Shown piece after piece: positions 48,301 to 60,300 of a stretch of DNA of 64,000 nt. Positions within the stretch are counted from its first letter, which is position 1. Every line of letters starts with the position of its first letter. The translations under genes were made by a program, and so were the position numbers. The notes below the pieces were generated by a model. The model was not told the origin of the DNA and did no database searches. It was given only the letters and a program-made list of their open reading frames with translations. This DNA comes from Lineus longissimus (lineage: Eukaryota > Nemertea > Pilidiophora > Heteronemertea > Lineidae), in assembly GCF_910592395.1 (NCBI RefSeq), contig NC_088311.1:9676501-9740500 (forward strand). The letters run 5' to 3'.

Positions 48301-51300
48301 TCTTTTACCTTTTGTTATTCGTGACACATGTATCGAAATTAAGGCCATATTATAATATGTATATCGATTGATAAATGCTCTTGTTGACATTGACTTATAT
48401 GATAAAAAAGACTTGATTTAATTGCCTTTTAATGGTTCTATTTGATCAAAAAGCACTGAAAAAAACAAGTCAATGCCCCTAGAGAGGAGAAATCACATGA
48501 TTGGATATATATTTTTAAACTATGTATAAGTATAAGTAAAGATCGGAAAACAGAGAGTTCGTTATTAAGAATGATATAAGAATTATATGGCTGCAGGCTG
48601 CAGGCTGCAGGCTGCAAACTCGACTATTTGGAACACATTCATTAACATAATTAGCATGATTAACAACATACTAACAATTCTGAGCTTTTAAATTTTCTGT
48701 ATACATTTTAATAAGAGTATATGAACATGATAGAAACCACTACTGAAAATGATTGATATTCAAAATTACATAGCTATTTTGTGTCTCATTTTTTTCTTAT
48801 GGTGTTGACCCAGAGCAGATCTAGGGATGACTGAACCTCTGAACTTGAAATGTTCAAAGATACAGTGAACTATGGAATGCCAAAGCAGCCAACTGCAAAA
48901 GACATTAGGGACAACTTGTAACCATCATTAACTGTTAAGGAAGACAGATGAGGAGGATAACATAATGACGCACCATGAGATGAAGATCGCGCCAAGAAGG
49001 TGATTAATCCTATGGTAAAGAGATTACAGGATTTACTTGCAATGGGCCTTCTGATGCAAGCAACAGAGTTTGGCTCCTGTTAGAAGCTATTATGACAAGA
49101 AAAAAAGGGCAAATCAAAAACAAATTTGTTTGGCAAATTGGTTAAATTGGAAGCATTTGAGTTGATTTTACAAAAGAAAATGTTAATGTCTTTTTTACTT
49201 TTTTTTACTTCTTTTAGCACCAGCTAAGTGTTGACTTACCCCGGTGGAATTCAGCAATGTCATCATTCCGTTGTAATATTCGAACACACTGGAATTTGGT
49301 TTCACTGTAAAGAAAGTAAGAGCAAAGAAATCACGTTAACAGTAACAAGTCCAAAGGGATGAACATTACATATGTGAAGGGACAGGATGAACTGATGTTT
49401 TGTTGTCTTTTTTTATTTGAAATGTTCCTCCCGTGACTACCACAACTGAAAAGACCTTAATAAGGCACCCCTTGAAAATGTGTGAATGACACCATATGCC
49501 TGTCAGCCATGCATGCATTGCAGTATCAACTCGGGCTGCCTCTCCTTGCAAAGTGTTACAGCCTAATACGTCGATGCCATAGTTATTCATTTTCCACCAC
49601 CAAGGCCAATGTATCTCAATTATTTCTCAATGACTTCCACGCTATGGTTGGTTACAGCCAAATTACTGTATGGCCAACGGTAACTTAGCATAGGGATCTC
49701 ACACTGCCTTGATTGAGCTCTAATGAGATGAATGATATGCTTGGGGCAGTCAGGGTCTCCATGTTGTTGTGAAATATAAAGGTAGAAGAAATATGCTAGA
49801 TACTTAGACGAAGTAAAAATAAAAGCAACATCACCAAAGATTTTGAACAGGTTTTGTTATCAGATATAAACATGTGTTAGAAAATATCATTGGCACTTTT
49901 ATTGGCAGCGCAGGGATCAAAAAGATAAGGAATTCTCAAAACTGCTTTATAGATGAAATTATTCACTTCTCTCTGAACCCATCCCGTCTCGAAATAAACT
50001 GTTGTCTGACATCAACATTTCATTTGTTTAAAAAATACGATTTTTTTGCAGGAATATGGCCGACCGGCTACCCAAAGGGAAAAAAGGATTCATCTCGCAT
50101 GGCATCAAGCCATTTTGATGAGATGACCTTTATCTACGCAGCAATTTACAACACAGTAAGCACTCGTAAATATGTTAAAGATACATGTTTCATTTGATAA
50201 CTTAATGAACCTTTTAGTCAAGGATATTTGAACTTCTTGAATTGTGGATTCGGGATTGTTCTTATCCAGGAATCCCACACCGGTCACCTCAGCTGTAGAT
50301 ATTCTCTCAGAAATAAAGGTTCACGAGTTTTTGAAATCCTTTAAGGTTTTTCACTTCACTGGAAAACCTCCGCGGGTTGCACATTTGTGTTGGACGAAAA
50401 ACCATTTGAGGTGTTTCAGAACCTTTCTTTATTTCTTTGAGTGTGATTGAATAAAACATCCAGCAAGGGATCGTTCTTACAATAGGAGATAATCTTTTGG
50501 CTTTTCAATTCTCTAGAATATGGAGTTGACATTTGCTATTCCTTTACATAAAGTTCTTCCATACGATACTTATATTTTGACCTATTGAAAATGCTTTTAG
50601 GTAATGAGTTACGGTCTAAGCACCCTGTTAAATTTTTCTATTTTTACTAAAGTATCACAGTCATGAAGAGATGATGATATAACATCAGGAGTTTCACCAG
50701 TATTTCTCTGTTTTTCATCGTGTGTATAACATTGCTCTAACGCAAATAGCACATTCAGCAGTGGCTTAGTTTTTGTGAAAAGCTCACATCATATGCTGGA
50801 GATTCCAGAAAATGTAATAACATATACATGTATCAGAAAAATAAGTATAGATCAACATAGAATGTTGTTGAGACTAGCTTTCGACTCTAACCGTGTCTTA
50901 CTAGAGTCGAAACCTAGCCTCTACAAAAGTCTACAACAGAGTGGTGTGTATCATATATACTTTCTCTCTGATATTGTTCATCTTAAACAAGGCAACTTCC
51001 TATTATCATAATAACATATAAACCAGAGATTCAAAAACAAGCACCGATATTATACCTAAGAAGAATAGGGACCTGTTATTTGGGCATTTGGAACTTTACA
51101 GATTTTCAAAATCCGACTCAGTTTATCACAAAATGTTTCAGTACTTAAAAGGGGGTATATACGGCCGGAGCTAGGGTGGTCCCCGTTTACATTCGTGGAA
51201 CTCATTGGAACAGTTCGGGGCCAAGCCCACCGAAGAGCCTCAGATTTATCACACACCAACTTAATTGCAACCATGCGGCCGAGATGCCAACGAACGAGAT

Positions 51301-54300
51301 GCCACCACCCTGTAGTGCCGCATCACGGTGTGATGCCAAGCATGCAGTAAGGACTATGGGCGAAAACCACCTCTGACCAAAAGAATGGTTAAAGAAAAGG
51401 GACAACAGTGGTACAAACAGAAAAATCGTTAGTTTATCTCACTCAGATGTGCAATCTTGACTTTAACATTCAGAAATCCTAGCAAGCTGCTGCCTCTCAG
51501 CCAAGATTGGATCACCCCCTCTGGGACTCTTATCAAACCACCATTAGAGGATGATTCCTCTCACTGATACCACATGATAAATGTATCCGGCCCGACTTAG
51601 TATGCAGGGCAAAACTTGGTGTCACTTGAAATAGACTAGGTAATTCCCAACTATTTGGATAATAAATAACAAACTCATTGCTGGTGTGTTTGTGGTGATT
51701 GGAGAGTTTTGTTTGGAAAACCTGTTACTCATTGGAGATGTATACGTTCTGCAGTCAATTACTGAAAATAACAGTATTTTGTACAGAAGAGGAGACAAAA
51801 GGCTTCTAAATTCTAGCACTTTGGAGTCGTAACAGTAACTGTGGTGGAAATGTAATGCAACATGATGAAGTCATGATGAATTCGAACCATGTTGTTACTA
51901 GAATTGATTCCTAATAGAAAAAGACTTCAATGGCTACCTCCCAAAGGCTTTGGCAAGTTAACACCAAAGTGTCATCATCGCTTCTTTTCTGTCAGAAGTA
52001 CTTGCTCATACTGGTAATTCTTCGTCTCTTAACGCCAACGATCGGACAAAGTAAAAATCTTCCGAAAAATCTCAGGTTTCAAACTTCTGATATTTTCGAC
52101 AATGGCCACAACTGGTCATCACCACCACAAAGCTGATTACATTGTCAACTACCCTGCCTTGAACTTTTCACCACTACACCTACAAGAATCTTCCAGAACA
52201 GGAAACAGAAGAAGGTACTCTACTTTGAAGTTGAGATATAACGCCGTGAGGGAAATTTATTTCCGTAACAAAAGAGATTGCTGGGATCCGGTTGGAGGAT
52301 CACTTGTTGATGTCGCTAATCAAATCCCGACGTGGTAGCTGATTTGTTTGATCTGTGACTTGTACAGTGTTGATGGGCAAAGCTGTAGAGAACTACACTC
52401 CAGTCACAAAGACCCGATTCCACTAGAGCACTTCCCACTGCGGACGCCACTGCTACAGTCAGCTTTGCTCCAGCGTTTTTCTGGTAATTCCCCAGCCCAT
52501 TTGGTGGAAGGAGAAAGTATCATCAAATAACGTTAACCACACCAGCAGATTATGTTTGACACGAAATAACCGTTAGGGCCGAACGCAGCTTTTTAATGTT
52601 ATGGCGACTTAAAGGCCTACGCCGTTCGTTGAAAATGTTGAATTTGTGATTGAATTTAAAAATGTCCAATTGCGGAAATACGTAATAACTATGAATTTCA
52701 ACATTGCCGCAGTGCAGACTGATATACAAATACTATGAATACCAAGTTATGAATACCAAGTTTAAACAAATTTGTATTCACAATAACTGACCTACGGCAT
52801 TGTGTATTAGTGGATTTGTAGTTAACTGGACCACTAATAATTACGAACGGGGTACCCCTTTAAGAACAGGATGAATACTAATGGCAGACACTTTCAACTG
52901 TACCCACTTTAAACAGGAGGATTTGACACTACCAAATGAATCCCTAGAATTCATTTCGTGCCACAGGCTAGCCTCATGTAGAATTCCTTGATTATGTCCT
53001 TGTGCAAAGGACCTATCTGCTGTTGATTATCAAGAACAGTCCGCGCCAAAGGAAGAGCCTGGCGATCATTGGCTTCCCCTCATTAAATCAGATTATATGT
53101 TCAGGAACTCTTCATCAAAGATCATATCGAAAGTCCTTGCATTTGAAAGGCTTTGAGTTTGGCGCTTGCTGATTGCATGAGAGGAATCACAAAGCTTAAA
53201 TTGTCCTTATCTCTGGTTGGAGAATCTTTGATGGTCTGAGGAAAGACACGAGTGGCACAACCTGGTCTAGAAAGCAGACCAGTTACAGGTGAGCATTGAG
53301 GGCTGCATGCCGATCGAAAAGACTGAATATAAACCACCAAGCTTGTTGCAGAATTTTGCCCCCTTTGAGGGGAGATTTTTAATTTTTCTGAAGTTACTGC
53401 ACTTGATAAATTATGTGCTTCCATTTTTTTCATTTTTTTAGAAAGTCTACATTAGGTGTAGCTGATACTCATCACAGGATTCATCATAACGACAGTACTT
53501 TTATCGGAGAAGTTTACACTCGACTATGACTAAAAGGACATTACTGTATCATACATGTACTCTGAGAATTGCTTTGTGTGTCACATATTGTATAAACTTA
53601 TTGATTGCTATGAAAGATAACTTTGTCGTGAGGTAATCAGGAACGGTGCAAAGCTCTTTTATGTTTCAAGATAAGTCATAAAACACATCGACCTTCTTAT
53701 AAACAACATGACGATGGGATCATAATCACAGAAATGTTTAGAAGATCAGCAACATAGATATTTTAGCATCACGAAAACAGTATAATTGTCTTAAGCTTTT
53801 TAATAACCTGATGATAGTCTTACAAGCATGTATTGGACACATCTTTAAATAGGTTCAGAAGCGGGCGTGAATAGGTTCAGAAGCGGGCGTGAGCCAAGGT
53901 TTAGAGCAGAAAATAACTTCTCATCTCGGGTGAAGCTTTTTAACTATTATAACAAAATCCTATTCTTTAAACACTGCCCGTCATTATTCCAATCATGATG
54001 TCGTCATTCGGTTACTACAAATCTTCCGTTGTGCCAACGCTCACTTACATTACGTTCCCCTCACCTCGCAGAAAAAGAATTCCGGTCTATTGTCTTTAAA
54101 CAAAGCCCGCTCGCACCTACATGTACGCTTATTTTCCCATAGTTCTGCAGTCTTATCAAAGGATCATCAGGGCAAATCATCATGACATCGACCCCTACGA
54201 AACGTCATTCAGGGTGGTCAATAGGCCTAAACCGAAACACAATTAGGTCGACTACAGTTAATTAATGAGTTAAGAGATGGTCTCTTTGTGAAAAAGGTTT

Positions 54301-57300
54301 AATGAGCAAAGGATATTGTTAAAATAATACGCCTTCAACATCTGCATGGTCACAGCATCATCAAAAGCTATTGATCAACATATTCGGAGAGCAAAATGTA
54401 TTAGACAGAGAAGGATCACCTTGCATTAACCATAACACTCTGAGTCTACATAGTACATAGCTATTTGTTGTGGCGGCTACTCGACAAATAGACAGCAAGA
54501 CTTGCACACTTTGACATTTTCGGGGATTCAAAATGTCACAACCTGCTTCAAGTCAATTGCCACTCCTCATTAAAGAATGAGCAGATCCATAGATATAAGA
54601 CGATTGGATAATATATTTTTTCCACATTTTAAACGATTTGATGTAATCATTTAAATTGCCTGAGGAAAGTTGTTGAATTGAAAAGTCTGAAGATGTTGTG
54701 ATGACATAAGGGGAGCAGTGGTATTATCCATGAGGGTAGCAGTGGTGAATTTGACTTGTACGTGTGCAGAACACATTAGGACTACAAGCTATACAACCAG
54801 GTGGCATTTAAATTTTTATTCTAAAGTGTTGCGATTCGCGATCCGTACTCGCATGATGATCAGGTGGCTTCGTGTGAGACCAAGCATATCTGGCTTCGAC
54901 GAACAAAGTGAATCAATGACATATTCGCAATTTTGAATATACTTGGATTTTCGAGTAAGCCCAGCCATGATTATATGGTGTTCTCTGTTAATAATGACGA
55001 GATGCATCGGCTGCAGACAGCGCCAGAGTCCGTTGAATCTGCTGAATTCATTGAATCGGTTGACTCTTCTGAATCGATGAGGCCAAGCAGATATGGAAGA
55101 TAAACAAATTTTAGTGATTCTGGTAGTCTTTTCCTAGTGTCAGTCTTTCACCGTTCTCATGACATTAGAACAAGCCAGTGCAGCAATAGCCACGTCTGTT
55201 CATTGATTAGCACAAAATGGGTATGAGACACTGAGTACACATGTAGCTTATCTTCCTTGACATGTATAACTGACTGACTCCACCTTGATATTTGTCAATC
55301 AGGTACTTGATGCACCTGCTATTTGTTTCCATCGTCATAACGGCCAAGTAAATTTGCAAAACCACCACTGAATAGTGTAAACGCCACTTTGCCAAACTCC
55401 CTTTCAACACTCCATTTCGACATATCCAATAGACATTAAGGCTGTGACTCCAGGTAATCTCAGAACATTATGTGGTTAGCATATCTTCATTACAATGGCT
55501 GGAAAGATGTCATTGTGTTTGTCGAGTTAGACTGTCCCAGGTATAGCTAGCTGTTCCTACGTAATAAAACAAATAAAAGAAGAAAAAAACTTCTAACATT
55601 GTCATAGCAATGAGATGTAGATCCAGCGTGTCGTTATTCACCTGGGACATCTCATGGTAGTTTCTAGTTAGTAACAGATAAAATGCAGAATAAAATCATC
55701 AAAGAAAATTCGCAACTTTGTTCGTGTCATCATCTTCTCCCTTTTCCTATCTGGTCAGGCGCATTTACTACTTCACTGATCTTGGTCTTTTATCCTTGTA
55801 TTTCATCCCAACAAGTCTGGCACCTCGCAGTGGAGTGATGTCTGTCTGCAAATGGGCAAATGGGGGTTCAAGACAGGGGCGGCGTACTCATCTATGGCAT
55901 CCTATCGCCGACGGGATGGCCCGGGCACTTCCAAAAGTTCCTTTTGATAACACCTATCATGGGCTACGATTCACCTTTGGCAGCGGCTCCTGCAACGTGG
56001 TTGGACTAAAAGGTCGGCAGTGAGTGTCTCACCTAGAAACTCGGCTCAGTATCTTCGGTCAGGATCTGGCTATAGGCCTAACGCAAGTAATGGAAGATGA
56101 CAGTGAAGTCCGATTTATAAGGTTGACAGTGTTACCATTGGCGACCACGAACTTCCATTCTGGTATGTGTTACTTATACCTCTCTAACAATTTTTTCTCA
56201 ATTGAATGCTAGCTCTTTGTAGCACTGGTCCAGATCAACTCTAGATGACCTTGATGTTCCTCCTCTTCATTCTATTTGTGTAGGAGGAGGTCCCCTGTTA
56301 CCATTCTGACCATGATGTCATCCACTGCACTGTATGCAAAACGTGTTATTGCGCGGATAGTGGAAGTAATGACCAGGCTTGCATTATATGTGCAGGCGGG
56401 TGTTTATTAGAATACTAATGCCATCTCCATTGTTTTATTTATTCATAACACGTCCATGCTGTGCTATCGGGCGATGCTTGTCACAGGATTGTTTAAGTAT
56501 ATTGTGAATACGATGTTGGTAGATTGTCCTCTCGTTTGTAAAAGAGAATACCACAAATGCGAGTGAAAAGATTAGAGGGGTGTGCCTGTCGTAATTACTG
56601 GTGGTCAAGGAAAATAGTAGCCTCTTTCTCGGAGAATAAAAACAACGTCATATTAACAAATATATATATAAAATATTGAAATCATGCCACTGAATACATC
56701 AAAGTGACCACTTAAGATGGCACCCCAATATTGGGCCAATCTCGGGAATACAATGGAGTTCGTCGCGATAAGTGCCATCGTTTGGGGCATGGTCATCTGC
56801 ATGTATCTCGCTATTGTAGCAGTTTTCCGCGTTTGTAATTAGAAGCAAACAAGACACGCGGACGTGAGGGACTACCGGGATCCTTGCTTGCTCGTTTGAC
56901 ATAGTAAACCTTTATTTCAAGGAGCCATTATTTGCTTGATCACTGCAGCTCAGTGAATACAATGTTCTGTTATGGCATGTCTTTTAAAACATACAGCACC
57001 AAATACACTGCATTCTAATTTCTCTATCATATATTCCACAGCGACACCAAGGAGCCAGTTCGGATCAAACTTGGCAGCTCCATTGTCAGGGGAATGACCG
57101 AGTGATACAGATCGACTTCTCACTCAGTGTACTGGCGACTTGCCGCCGAACCAGAGCCATGCTTTGCTAATTCATGTGATCTGCCACGAAAGACATTTTC
57201 TTTCAACAAAGAGAAAAAAGAGCACAATTAGATATTAATTATTGATCCAAACATCGGATGAAAGGATGAGATAACACACTATACAGAGTCGCATTCAGAA

Positions 57301-60300
57301 GTGAATGCCCACGTCCTTTTGGGCTGCAGTGTGAAAATGTGTACTGGGTTGATTTTTTTTAAATAGGTTTTTTTTTAAATATAATTTTGGAACTCAACAT
57401 GCTTACCAGATTAGAGATTTGCACATGAAGTAAAACACATTTCTTTATTGAAGATATTTGTTGGACGATTTAAAAAAGGGTCTGGAGAGATTTGTTCTAA
57501 CGGATATTTTTCAAAGGAAACTTGGTACATTTAAAGTGATACATATAAAAAAAACTAACCTGAAGATCACTATTCGTCAAGAAATAAACAATACAGAGCA
57601 GAAAATATCAACATCAATGCAGAACGTCAATGAACACGAGACCTTTGGAAAAAAATTCGTTCCTATAAATATGGTTACTTAAGGATGGAAATATCCTTTC
57701 TGACAGCAATGAAATCTAATCTAAAAAAATTGGCCCAGTAGTTTTCACACATCAGAAGAAAAGCATACGAACAGAACATAAGCTTCGGAAGCAACCATTA
57801 GGTTCATCTTGGAGGTAGAAGACGTGGTGAGGGCTAATCCCTGTCAGTTATAGGCCATCCAGACCTGTAATCCCGGTTTATTATCGGATGGAGATAATTC
57901 TGCGTTCTTATTCCAAATTTATTAACCCATGACAAGGATGTGATAGGGTAATCCGGGCCATCAATGTCACTTATTGATCAGCTATGACTGACGAGTAAAT
58001 GGTACCTTATACTCGACTAAACTCTTGTGTTAATTGGTTAACAACTTCATCAACAATTCGACAAGGATCAGTGAAACAGTTTAAATATTTCCCTTGGAAA
58101 AGTGTCATACTCGAATTGTGACAGATTATGATATTACATGGCTCCAAATCTTTAATACCCCATGTAGATTGAAAGCGCATCCTTTAACCCGGACACCTTT
58201 TCCTGCGGACAGATTTGTCTACAACACAGTCGTAACATACATGACCAGACTTCGTCAGACCAGAGTAGACCAGGCCAATATGCATTTTATCATCATGTTA
58301 CTCGTAATGTCATAGATATCTTGAACACTGACAGACTCTCATATCACCATCGTACAAATATACAACACAATCTGGTAAGTCATGAATATTTCATTTATAA
58401 TCACCCAAAAGACCATAAAATGTACATAAACAACAATAACAGGGACCCTGGTGATCATCTAATTGCAACCTGGGATGATCTAATTGAATTACACAAATGG
58501 GATGGAGTATATGATCAAATTTGGCAACGATGTCGTTGTGGATCGACACAATAGGAATACAGCTGGTTTGAAGCAAAATGGAACTTGCCAAAATGGAAGT
58601 GGAGAAAGGAAGAATCAAAAGCTTTGAGGGTATTCAAGTTAGAGAGAGGAAGAATTAGAAGCTTTGACAGTATCCAAGTTAGAGAGAGGAAGAATCAAAA
58701 GCTTTGACGGTTTCCAAGTTAGAGAGAGGAAGAATCAAAAGCTTTGACGGTTTCCAAGTTAGAGAGAGGAAGAATCAAAAGCTTTGACGGTTTCCAAGTC
58801 AGAGAGAGGAAGAATCAGAAGCTTTGACTGTATCCAAGTTAGAGAGAGGAAGAATCAAAAGCTTTGACGGTTTCCAAGTTAGGGAGAGGAAGAATTAGAA
58901 GCTTTGACAGTATCCAAGTTAGAGAGAGGAAGAATCAAAAGCTTTGACGGTTTCCAAGTTAGAGAGAGGAAGAATCAAAAGCTTTGACGGTTTCCAAGTT
59001 AGAGAGAGGAAGAATCAAAAGCTTTGACGGTTTCCAAGTTAGAGAGAGGAAGAATCAGAAGCTTTGACGGTATCCAAGTTAGAGAGAGGAAGAAACAGAA
59101 GCTATGACGGTATTCAAGTTAATAAGGGTATGTACCCATGGCAGAAACTACTGTTGTTCCGTCAGTATTAATCATAGCAGAGGGGACAATGAAATCGTCG
59201 TAAAACCTTCCATTACTTCTCTTATTTATCCCCAGGTTCTTCCCCCATTACCTCAGGCAGCCACCAGATGTCAAACCCCGCCATAGATCAGACAACTGTT
59301 GACCTAGGATGTCATATCTCATTTTAAATCCCCATTGCCGGGTAATTTTATTAGCTATCATCTTGCTTGGGTTGTCTATAACCTTAATCACAGACGTATG
59401 GCAATCAGTGGCGAGGATTACAGCGAAGGCCATCAGGGAGACAAATAGGTCTTATCAACTTCAATGACCACCTTGACAACAAGCATCCAAGACCGCGAAG
59501 TCCCTTTCACCAGCTCGAAGAAGGCCTGCTATCAGAATAAGTAAGAGACTGGACTTATTTGGGTAAAGATGCACCATGACTGGCTGGCAATGTGGTGGGC
59601 CTATTTCAAGACATCCTGCACCCTCTATATATTGACATTGCTTAGCTTCCAGACAACGCGTGTCAATATGAGCGGAGGCTACTGAGGCAATACTGCTGGA
59701 AGTTCAGTATGATTTGAAGATAGATACTATACTGTAGCTATCAAAAAGACATTCCAAATTGTTTTGAATCTGACAGGATGAATATTTTTTATGACTGTAT
59801 TATCAAACCCTACACTATATGCCATCCTTCCAGTGGCAAATAAGGACGGCAAATAAATAAATCAATCAAAAAATGGATTATACCTGATGAAGCCGATGTT
59901 CTGAAGAATCCAATGAAAAATTAATATTTCGGATATTTGTGGAAAAATACGGGTTTTCAAATTCATGGTTCCATGTGAGGAGATGTCACATTTTGAGCTC
60001 ATCTTTTTATTTTCTAAACATCCTCGTGATACGAAACTTTGGTTGGCATCATCAAGAAAATTTAACACATTGAAACGTCACATCAAAGATTTTTCACTAC
60101 AATTCATTTATTGCTTCTGAGAAAACCGAACATACAACACTTGAAGTAATTATTCTGACAGTGGTTTACCTATTATAAGCATCTGTCAGCTTACAAAATG
60201 CTGGCTCGTGACCTCAAAAAGCGGGAAAGTCAATCAGAACTAATCTTGGCTCATCAACCTTTGAGCTTACACAAAACAAACAGGGATGAGAAGAGTATCT

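Larger units (their letters stand above)
28744..49239 (-). other. Gene 2 intron D-E, about 20.5 kb
   Basis: No second gene is convincing in this very long intron. It contains the 31759 and 39432 inverted-repeat elements, a partial tandem duplication at 33148-33706 with a possible tiny exon, and simple repeats: (GAAATCT)n at 30780-30820, AGATCACC three times at 41837-41862, TACATG three times at 47579-47600 and GGCTGCA four times at 48588-48618. Frames such as 42440-42123 (- strand) and 47289-47702 (+ strand) lack recognisable domains. Confidence 0.6.

Noticed and set aside
58601-59120. Minisatellite as a CRISPR array or coding repeat
   Set aside because: Units are contiguous without spacers, the period of 40 is not a multiple of three, and the genome is animal.
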